A stretch of 64,000 nucleotides of DNA from Phascolarctos cinereus (Eukaryota; Chordata; Mammalia; Diprotodontia; Phascolarctidae). Shown in pieces: positions 56,781 to 64,000 of the stretch (position 1 is the first letter of the stretch; the number at the start of each line of letters is the position of its first letter). The notes under the pieces were generated by a model. That model had not been told where the DNA came from, ran no database searches, and saw nothing but the letters and a program-made list of their open reading frames with translations. Made by a program: the position numbers and the translations under genes. Location of the stretch: NCBI RefSeq assembly GCF_002099425.1, contig NW_018344024.1, forward strand, positions 9,021,001 through 9,085,000, in the 5' to 3' direction.

Positions 56781-56990
56781 TACTTATTAAGCACTCATCA
56801 TGTAGGAGTCAGGGAGACACATAAGACAAATAGGATCATTCCTACCCTCAAGGAGCTTACATTATAATGGGGGAGAGATAACAAATGGAGGAGTTCTGAC
56901 AAGTGGTGTGGAGAAAGGGAAGTGTGTGATGAAATGTAGCTGGAAGGAAGGAAAAGGAAAAGAAATCCAGAAAGGAGAGTTTTGAGTTAA
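56778..56990 (-). mobile_element. L2 3' portion, reverse strand
   Basis: 'atacttattaagcactcat', 'cctaccctcaaggagctta' and 'cattataatgggggagaga' are the complement of the L2 terminus. The remainder is more doubtful. Confidence 0.8.
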
Positions 56991-57236
56991 GGGAATTGTT
57001 ACCCTGGAAAGAAGTCCCCCATCAGAAGAGTAGGGTTATAGAGAACAGGTAGTCCAAAAATGCCTGGAAAGCTAAAATCTCATGAAGAAAACAGCATCAG
57101 CATGCATGTTTCATGATATCCAGGGGAGGATAATGATCATAGATATCATAGCATGACTTATGTGTAAAAGAAAGAACTAGCTGCTCTAAATCTCATAAGA
57201 TTATACCTTGAGTATATCTTTCTATTTTGTGTTTTA
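56991..57236. other. Single-copy stretch
   Basis: About 245 bases between the L2 end and the second L1 copy. Nothing recognised. Confidence 0.4.
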
Positions 57237-58760
57237 GGAGCAGCAATCATCAAAACTGCTTGGTATTGGCTAAGAAATAGCATGGTGGATCTGTGGAATA
57301 GGTTAAATAGACAAGACACAGGAGTCAATGACTATAGTAATCTATTATTTGATAAACCCAAAGATTCCAGTTCCTGGGATAAGAACCCACTCTTTGAAAA
57401 AAACTGCTGGGAAAACTGGAAAAGAGTATGGCAGAAACTAGGCATAGACCAAAATCTCACACCATATACCAAAATAAAGTCAAAATGGGTTCATGATTTA
57501 GATATGAAAGCTGATACTATAAGCAAACTAGAAGAACAAGGAATAGTTTACCTATCAGATCTATGGAGAACAGAAGAATTCATGACCAAACAGGAGATAG
57601 AGAACATTATGAAAAGCAAAATGGATAATTTTGATTACATTAAATTGAAAAGTTTTTGCACAAACAAAGCCAATGCAACTAAGATTAGAAGGAAGGTAGA
57701 AAAAAGAATTTTTACAACCAGTCTCTGATAAGGGCCTCATTTCTAAAATATATAGAGAATTAAGTCAAATTTATAAGAATACAAGCCATTCCCCAATTGA
57801 TAAATGGTCAAAGGATATGAACAGACAGTTCTCAGATGAAGAAATTAAAGCCATCTATAGTCATATGAAAAAATGCTCTAAATCATTATTGATTAGAGAA
57901 ATGCAAATCAAAACAACTCTGAGGTACCACATCACACCTATCAGATTGGCCAACATGACAAAACAGGAAAATGATAAATGTTGGAGAAGATGTGGAAAAA
58001 TTGGAACACTAAGGCATTGTTGGTGGAGTTGTGAAATGATCCAACCATTTTGGAGAACAATTTGGAACTATGCCCAAAGGGCTACAAAAATGTGCATACC
58101 CTTTGACCCAGCAATAGCACTTCTAGGGCTATATCCCAAAGAGATCATACAAATGGGAAAAGGACCCACATGTACAAAAATATTCATAGCAGCTCTTTTT
58201 GTGGTGGCAAAGAATTGGAAATTGAGAGGATGCCCATCAATTGGGGAATGGCTGAGCAAGTTGTGGTATATGAATGTAATGGAATACTATTGTGCTATAA
58301 GAAATGATGAACAGGCTGACTTCAGAAAAAGCTGGAAAGACTTGTATGGTCTGATGCTGAGTGAAGTGAGAAGAACCAAGAGAACATTGTACACAACAAC
58401 AGCCACATTGTGCGATGACTAATATTGATAAACTTAACCCTTCTCAGCAATACAAGGATCTAAGACATCTCCAGAGGCCTAGTGATGGAAAATGCTATCC
58501 ACATCCAAAGAAAGAATTATGGAAGTTAAACTGCTATCATTTTTTTCTCTTCTGTTGAGTTTTGTTTCCTCTTTCTGATGGTTCCTCTTATTGGTTTTAA
58601 TTTTTACTTACAACTTCACTAATGTGAAAATATGTTTAATAGGAATGTAAATGTATAGCCTATATCAGATTGTGCACCATCTTGGCTAGGGTGGTGGGGA
58701 GGAAGGGAGAGAAAAATTTTAAACCCAAATTCCATTTCTTCCTTTTCCTAATTAACAAAA
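57237..58760 (+). mobile_element. Younger L1, ORF2 C-terminal half and 3' UTR
   Basis: 5'-truncated L1 with the best preserved coding text in the window. The first frame (57282-57728, 148 codons) reads MVDLWNRLNRQDTGVND and KNCWENWKRVWQKLGIDQ. It breaks once near 57725 and continues as a 201-codon frame (57817-58422) to the natural stop. That frame contains the complete L1 C-terminal cysteine motif CX3CX7HX4C (CWRRC..H..CWWSC, residues about 51-68) and the conserved DPAIALLG, FIAALF and NVMEYYCAI phrases. The 3' UTR follows to about 58760 ('gggagagaaaaattttaaa'), without a clear poly-A tail or target duplication. Not a host gene. Confidence 0.95.
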
Positions 58761-59270
58761 GTAAATATAACAGGAATTTCCTGGCTCTTTGGAAATATGA
58801 AATTTTTATGACTCTTTGCTGGTGCATAATATTAATGCTTCATTTATTTATTTATTGCTTCTATGAACTCCTTCAGTGTTGCTCTTGGCTCCATTATGCC
58901 CTATATATCTATACTGCATTATGAAATTACTATCTGCCTTACAGTAAACTCATTATTAACAAAGGCTAGGTCTTTTTACTTGCATTTTTCCACCTTCTGG
59001 TATGCAATCATATACATTTAGGATTTTACATAAAGCTTCATATGCCACAAGGCCAAAATATTACATCTGTGTACTTTTCCTGAACATATATTTATCATTT
59101 ACATATTAAATTTGCTTGATTATTTTAACTATATTTAAAAGTTCTTTTGAATTAAAGATACATACCTAGAAGTATCTTTTATGACTAATGATAATAATAC
59201 GTAAATTAAATCTAATGTGAAAGTAATAAATAAGTAGAGAAAATAAAGGATATTGCCTTCATTTTTATAT
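58761..59270. other. Single-copy stretch
   Basis: About 510 bases, AT-rich towards the right. Nothing recognised. Confidence 0.4.
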
Positions 59271-59274
59271 GGGT

Positions 59275-59306
<32 letters not shown>

Positions 59307-59320
59307 GTGTGTGTGTGTGT
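59271..59320. repeat. (TA)n(GT)n microsatellite
   Basis: A TA-rich run (59276-59306) followed by a short GT run (59308-59319). Confidence 0.92.
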
Positions 59321-59341
59321 TATTCTCTACTGAATTATAAA

Positions 59342-59500
59342 TCAATGATAAGCATTTATTAAGCATTCAGTATGTACCAGCAATTGTGCTGAGGGTTCAG
59401 AATACAAATACAAAGATTAAACAATCCCTGCCCTCAATGAGCTTACATTCTAAAGGGGGGGGGTGGCTTTAAGATGTTTACAGATAAGTAAATACAAATA
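59342..59500 (-). mobile_element. L2 3' end, reverse strand
   Basis: 'gcatttattaagcattcag', 'tccctgccctcaatgagct' and 'tacattctaaagggggggg' are the complement of the L2 terminus, followed by a short CA repeat (59501-59514). Confidence 0.92.
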
Positions 59501-59514
59501 CACACACACACACA

Positions 59515-61345
59515 ATAGAATATATGTGGAAGCTGGAGTATTTTTCTGGGAAATGTATAAGCATATGTCCCTTAGTGGCTAAAATGGTACCACACTTCAA
59601 ATGCTCAAAAATATTTGCTGAATTTACTTAGTCTTCCTATCCCAGGACATGATATCTTACAGACTACTAAGTAGCAGATCCATAGTCTAGATAAATATGC
59701 TAGCACACTCAAATACAAAGTACATTGAATTAAGATATAAAATGAACATAGAAATCCCTGTGCTTACAAGTCCAAAAATGTATATTTTAAAACACATACA
59801 TTTAAAAACAAGTTTTATCCATAAAGTTAATAACAGTCACATTTGATTCAAAATTTAATTTCCTCTTGGTAGTGTTCACACTACGCAAAGCTCAACTAAA
59901 TATGAGGAACAAATATGTACAAAGGATGAGCAATTTGGATTGCATTGAGGGGCAGGAAGTATTCCTGTTCAGCAGGAGGCCTCTATAAACGTCTATGGCA
60001 CTGCAGATGTTTCCTATGGATGTCACAGATCTATTTTTCCTTAGCATTCAGGAAGGCATTGAACTATAAATTTGTCCATGTGCTAAGGGATGAAAAATAA
60101 CATTCTCTCTAACATTATGTTTTAAGTTGTGAAAGGACAACCATGCTCATTAACAAAAAGTAACCTTCTATTCTATCTCCTTCTTGAGGGAAGCAAACAC
60201 TTTACTTTAAAAGAAAAAAATTGTATTTACAGTACTTTGCACATACATGGCTATATGTGTGTGTACGTGTCTGTGTGTATGTGTGTGTGTGTGTGTTAAA
60301 CTGAGTGAGCAGAGAGTCTAATGTCATAATCACATACAACTTACAACAAAGTTAATATGACATTTAAGTATGTGGCTGATTCTGTGCTGTGCATTAGCTA
60401 GGAATAAATGATAAGCTTGTAATTTACCATAATTTGGTATTACTTTTCTACCTATCCAAACAAAACAAAGGGAATTAACTAAAGTATTAAGCTGCTTTGG
60501 GGAATTTTCTGAATACAGGAAGATGCAGGAGCATAACTTGAAAAGCCCACCAGATTTAATATTGAGATCCTTCCCCTGTATTATAGGAGTTACCTCTCAC
60601 TGGAGGATTAAGAGTTTAAATGGTATTGTAGTCTCACACTTGATATAGGAATCTTTTGGGAGAAAGGAAAGCAGAATAGGAATACTTGTCTCTCTCTGGC
60701 AGGACAGGGAGCTACAAGTCACAAACTCTCCTTTTCCCTTCTCAACACGGTGGCAATAGTCAGCCTCCTTGGGACAGAGTTTCAGATAGGGTATGCTGGA
60801 ACCAGTTCAAATTGGTTCATGACAATCGATTCTTAAATTTTCAGTGTGAGCATTCACACCTCAGAAACTGGCAAAAACTACAAATCAGGTTTTGATTTAT
60901 TGCTTTTTTTGATTGCCTAGACTTAAGAAAATGATGAAGAAAATGCTAATTATGCAGATTAAAGCTAAAAGTATGTCATACATTTTTTCCAGAGAATTGG
61001 CTTTCAAACATTTACCAGCTGAAATCTCTGGTTCCAGATGTCTTCTTCAACGGGACCTTGGGAAATTCTTTGCCCCAGTCAACTTGAGGGAGAGAATAGG
61101 TATGTGCAAATGTCCATCCCTCTCCCTCCCAGTGTTGGCCTTATATACAAGTAGGCTAAATGGTAGAATTTTAAAGAAATTTTCCAACACTACTCCTCAA
61201 TCTCCCCCAAAAGGATAAATATCTATTATATATATCTAATACATAGATATAGATATATATTATATAATCAGATTGGGACCTTCTTCCACCAAAGCAGATC
61301 CCCACTATTCCACGACTTAGCAAATAAGATGTAAGGGATAGCATA
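59515..61345. other. Single-copy stretch with a GT repeat
   Basis: About 1.8 kb without recognised repeats except a GT/GTAT run (60256-60296) and a short TA patch (61220-61266). A 20-base imperfect palindrome lies at 60799-60818 (arms 'gaaccagtt' and 'aattggttc'). The forward frames at 60686-60895 and 60913-61218 show no known domain. Confidence 0.42.
60256..60296. repeat. (GT)n microsatellite
   Basis: Imperfect GT repeat of about 40 bases. Confidence 0.92.
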
Positions 61346-61455
61346 AGACACATGAGTAGCTTGCAGGGTCATACAGATCATAATGTCAGAGACAAAACTT
61401 GAACAGGTCTCCCTTACTCCAAGCCAAGAATTTTAACCACTAGTCATGCTGTTTC
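61346..61455 (-). mobile_element. CORE-SINE fragment, reverse orientation
   Basis: 'tagcttgcagggtcataca', 'acaaaacttgaacaggtct' and 'ttttaaccactagtcatgc' are complement SINE text with the head at the right. Confidence 0.78.
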
Positions 61456-61904
61456 TAGACAGGTAGATATCCCCTTTTATTGTCTGACATTCTGCCAACT
61501 AGTGCTTCATTTGAGGTAATAAGTTAATTAACTCTCAGATGGTTCAGGGACTATCAGCAATTAACCATCTTATTGTGGCTCTGCTTAGTAAGATTGCTTT
61601 CCCGCTGAATGCCAAGCTAAGGTGATGCACGTAGAGGATAGCAAAAGGAGTTTGGTTCAGTGGTGGAGTAGGACCATGAGCAAAAGCTAGTTTTGGAGGA
61701 GGTTAGTCCTTTGTGGCACAGGGATGGGGTGGGAGTGGGGAGAAGGTTAAGGATCATAAGATTCTTACTATCTTCTCTAGATCACAGAAAAGAAGGAAAA
61801 AGAAAGAAACAAAAGTAAAGGTTGGTCTGTTCCCTTCTCAAAGGACACATTCAACATCATTTTTTAATCTTTCTGTTGTCTTCCCTAATCCTTAAGAGTA
61901 CTGA
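61456..61904. other. Single-copy stretch
   Basis: About 450 bases. An A/G-rich patch lies near 61785-61820. Nothing recognised. Confidence 0.4.
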
Positions 61905-62220
61905 AGGATGGATCTCAGAGTTTTGGAATTTCAATGTTATAAGGTGATCTAAGGGGTCATCTCATCCAATTAATAATTTAAATGAATTTTCCAACATCTA
62001 TGACAAGTGATCCATCATAGTGACCAGACTAGAACTGGATCACAGCTGGAAGAAACCAACTAGTCCAGAGGTTATCTAGTCCAGATCCTTCTTTTTATAG
62101 TTGAGGAAAGTAAGGTGGTTAAATGACTTGCCAAAGATTATATAGCTGGTATCAAAGGTGAGATTTGAACCTATATCTTCTAACTCTAAAGTCAATGTTC
62201 TTTCCAATATACTGTGTTGA
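61905..62220 (-). mobile_element. Two CORE-SINE pieces, reverse orientation
   Basis: A short piece (61905-61985: 'tggatctcagagttttgga', 'ggggtcatctcatccaatt') is followed by a fuller one (62035-62220: 'gttatctagtccagatcct', 'tgacttgccaaagattata', 'agatttgaacctatatctt', 'tccaatatactgtgttg'). Both are the complement of the same family and old. Confidence 0.82.
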
Positions 62221-62680
62221 TTGTGTAGCCTTCATTTAAATACTACTAGTGATGGGAAAATCCTCAGTCAATCCATTCAACTTTTGGACAGCTCCAACTT
62301 TTAGAATTTTTAAAAATAGGATCACAAGATCACAGATTTAGAGCTAGAAGGCACCTTACAAGCCGTCTAGTCCAATCCTCTCATTTTAAAGCTTAAGGAA
62401 CTGGGGCCCAGGGAAAAGCAGTGATCTTCTCAGTCACACAGATTGTAAGTAACAGAAGTGGCAATGGTACCTCCAAATCCATCACTCTGTACCATGGCAC
62501 TCTTGGCAACTTCTGTCCATTGTATTGCTTCTACTTTCTGGGGCCAAGGAGATGAAATCCAATCCTCTTTCATTTGAAAGTCCTTCACATATTTGAATAT
62601 AGGTACCATGCTTCTTCTCCTAATTTCCCTCCCCTTCCCTCTTAGTTATTATGTACTTCAGTAACTATTATAGTCTCCCT
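62221..62680 (-). mobile_element. L3/CR1 LINE relic, reverse strand, split by a SINE
   Basis: The left piece 62221-62318 ('gtgatgggaaaatcctcag', 'tttggacagctccaacttt') and the right piece 62518-62680 ('ttctggggccaaggagatg', 'aagtccttcacatatttga') are consecutive segments of the complement of L3/CR1. A CORE-SINE at 62320-62516 separates them. Confidence 0.82.
62320..62516 (-). mobile_element. CORE-SINE inside L3, reverse orientation
   Basis: 'agatcacagatttagagct', 'gccgtctagtccaatcctc', 'ggaactggggcccagggaa' and 'ctctgtaccatggcactct' give an almost complete reverse copy. Confidence 0.9.
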
Positions 62681-63254
62681 TAAAGGTTGAAGGTTGGCAG
62701 GCTGGTACAACAGAGCTGGCTCTTTGGCAAAATGAATCTGGATGTTATTTCCTAGGGAGAGAAAGAGCTCTCTATATGTCACAGGTTAAAGGTGCAAACA
62801 GATTTTATTTGTTCATTTTGCCCCTATGATCTAGCCATGGCTTACGGGCACTATATGTATATACATCAAGTAAGAGAATAAGGATTCATTCTTCAAAAAT
62901 AGCATCTTGAAACTCTCTCTGAAACTCATTAGTAGCCTCTGTGTTTACTATCAATGTACCTGTCTCCACAAGGACACAACCCTTTCCTGAGTATTCAGTG
63001 TCAGCATAGCAACGTGATATTGCAGGTAGAACACTTCATGGATTTAGGGGTCATTTAATCTTTCTGTTTTACTTTGCATAATTAGTTCATCGCTAAAAGA
63101 TTCCCTTCCTTCCCCTTCAAACATGCTTGCTGGGTCCTAAAAGAAGAGAAAACAAATGTGTTCTGGAGTGAACTAGGTCTGGTCTGAAATAGTGAGGTGA
63201 CCCTAGCAACCAGAGATAATAGGATCTCTAACTTTTGATCTGTAATGCGGTAAA
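62681..63254. other. Mostly single-copy, possible SINE remnant
   Basis: Nothing certain is recognised. A weak CORE-SINE head may lie at 63020-63060 ('gatattgcaggtagaacac'). Confidence 0.4.
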
Positions 63255-63379
63255 ATAAAAATACTTGGAATTGTCAGATCAGGGTTTGAGTTTTTCTAAT
63301 ACTTCCTAGTTATGGGATCAGAGAAAAACAATTAACCTTTCTGGCCTTCAGTTTTTTCATCTGTTAAGGAAAAACAATG

Positions 63380-63625
63380 AGTTAGACATGGTAGTGAATT
63401 CCTGTAATCATAGCTTCCAAGGAGGCTGATGGATCTCTGGAGCTCAGAAGTTTTGAGCTGCAGTGGGCTATGCAGTTTAGACAACCGCACTAAGTTTGGT
63501 ACTAATGTGGCAAACCCCTGGGAGCCAGGGGAACTACTAGGTTACCTGAGGAGAAGTGAACCAGGATCAGGCCCATTAGTATCTCCTGCACTTCCAACTT
63601 GGGAAAGATGGGGAAATTATTAAAA
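63380..63625 (+). pseudogene. RN7SL pseudogene: 7SL RNA (SRP RNA) retrocopy with deleted S domain
   Basis: 7SL RNA is the scaffold of the signal recognition particle. This copy follows it from near its 5' end. 'attcctgtaatcatagctt' corresponds to the 5' Alu-domain text 'tgcctgtagtcccagct'. 'aaggaggctga', 'gagctgcagtgggctatgc' and 'ccgcactaagtttggtact' follow, then 'ccctgggagccaggggaac' and 'tactaggttacctgaggag' through 'gtgaacc' (about 63560). The next roughly 45-55 bases of the S domain are absent. The 3' Alu-domain end resumes as 'cctgcacttccaacttggg' (7SL 'actgcactccagcctggg'). An A-rich tail with AAAAT units follows. The internal deletion, the many substitutions and the A tail show a dead retrocopy, not an SRP RNA gene. 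Confidence 0.93.
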
Positions 63626-63664
63626 ATAAATAAAATAAAATAAAATAAAATAAAAATTATTAAA
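63622..63664. repeat. (AAAAT)n tail of the 7SL retrocopy
   Basis: A-rich run with AAAAT/AAAT units, which fits a retrotransposition poly-A tail that has grown into a microsatellite. Confidence 0.9.
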
Positions 63665-63740
63665 AATAAAAGTATTAATACTTGATTAGCTTATCTCACA
63701 AATTTTTTAAAAGAAAACTACTCTATAAATTGTAATATGT

Positions 63741-63890
63741 ATATACATAGAGACATGTATAGGTATATAATATATGGATATATGTATATGTACATATCTG
63801 TATATGGTTGAGCTATATTTCATTATTATTTTTAATTATTTTCATTATTTTTAAGGGACTGCTGAACTTTTCTATATGTCAAACTCAGCA
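63741..63890. repeat. AT-rich low-complexity sequence
   Basis: TATATG and ATTATT repeats after the SINE. No family recognised. Confidence 0.6.
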
Positions 63891-63892
63891 AC

Positions 63893-64000
63893 CCAATGAA
63901 CATTCATTAAGTACCTGCCATGGGCAAGACACTTTGTTAAGCACTGGAGAGTCAAAGATGAAGAAAAAAAGGTCATAAACCTTGTTCTCAAGATACTTGC
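63893..64000 (-). mobile_element. L2 3' end, reverse strand, cut by window end
   Basis: 'gaacattcattaagtacct', 'gacactttgttaagcactg' and 'accttgttctcaagatact' are the complement of the L2 terminus. The element continues beyond the window. Confidence 0.9.

Larger units (their letters stand above)
63255..63740 (+). mobile_element. CORE-SINE split by a 7SL retrocopy
   Basis: The left half 63255-63379 ('gatcagggtttgagttttt', 'ggccttcagttttttcatc') and the right half 63665-63740 ('gattagcttatctcacaaa', 'ctactctataaattgtaat') read as successive parts of one MIR-type SINE. The 7SL copy listed next lies between them. Confidence 0.72.

Noticed and set aside
57817-58422. 201-codon frame as a possible host gene
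   Set aside because: Its sequence is the C-terminus of L1 ORF2, including the cysteine motif, and L1 3' UTR follows it.
63429-63623. 64-codon forward frame
   Set aside because: It is a chance frame through the 7SL RNA retrocopy.

Overview
This 64 kb window looks like gene-poor intergenic or intronic DNA from a marsupial (metatherian) genome. I see no host protein-coding exon, no functional tRNA or rRNA gene and nothing prokaryotic. The marsupial reading rests on the mix of repeats. There are tRNA-derived SINEs with an RTE-LINE-like 3' tail (head 'gggcagctaggtggcacag', tail like 'aagagtcagacacaactga'), many MIR-type CORE-SINEs, many long CR1-clade L2 LINE copies with recognisable reverse-transcriptase text, L3/CR1 relics, and L1 copies whose ORF2 carries phrases such as [18 protein letters not shown] and NVMEYYCAI. 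The DNA is AT-rich and CpG-poor. The species cannot be fixed from the sequence.

Layout. 1-2.2 kb: L1 ORF2 relic holding a TG microsatellite and a SINE with target-site duplication. 4.6-5.4 kb: L2 3' half. 5.6-6.1 kb: L1 ORF1-like relic. 6.27-6.77 kb: solo retroviral LTR with clear ends. 7.3-11.2 kb: L1 fragments in both orientations plus a rearranged double SINE. 11-20.7 kb: mostly single-copy DNA with scattered CORE-SINEs and L1/L2 tails. 20.8-31.1 kb: an L2-rich block, including an approximately 2.7 kb L2 interrupted by a 180 bp hAT element and a SINE. 31-39.7 kb: old SINE and L3 fragments plus the longest single-copy stretches, which hold possible conserved regulatory DNA. 39.7-49.7 kb: L2, L1, L3 and SINE relics. 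50-53.5 kb: two old L1 relics in opposite orientation, the second carrying another hAT element. 53.6-55.2 kb: reverse-strand L2. 55.3-58.8 kb: two similar, younger L1 3' parts in direct orientation, separated by microsatellites and a SINE. 59-64 kb: single-copy DNA, an L3 split by a SINE, a 7SL RNA retrocopy inside a MIR-type SINE, and an L2 tail cut by the window end.

The parts do not form a pathway. They record successive insertions, with L3, L2 and CORE-SINEs oldest, then L1 and hAT, then RTE-tailed SINEs, the LTR, the younger L1s and the 7SL copy. The most notable items are the 7SL copy lacking much of its S domain, the hAT elements with matching termini, the LTR with a 9-bp terminal inverted repeat and 4-bp duplication, the rearranged SINE/L1 mosaic near 7.75-8.08 kb, the pair of roughly 93% similar L1 segments near 55.6 and 57.2 kb, and a few single-copy blocks with clustered TCF/LEF-like motifs or a perfect hairpin. 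All family assignments are from memory of family sequences, without database search.
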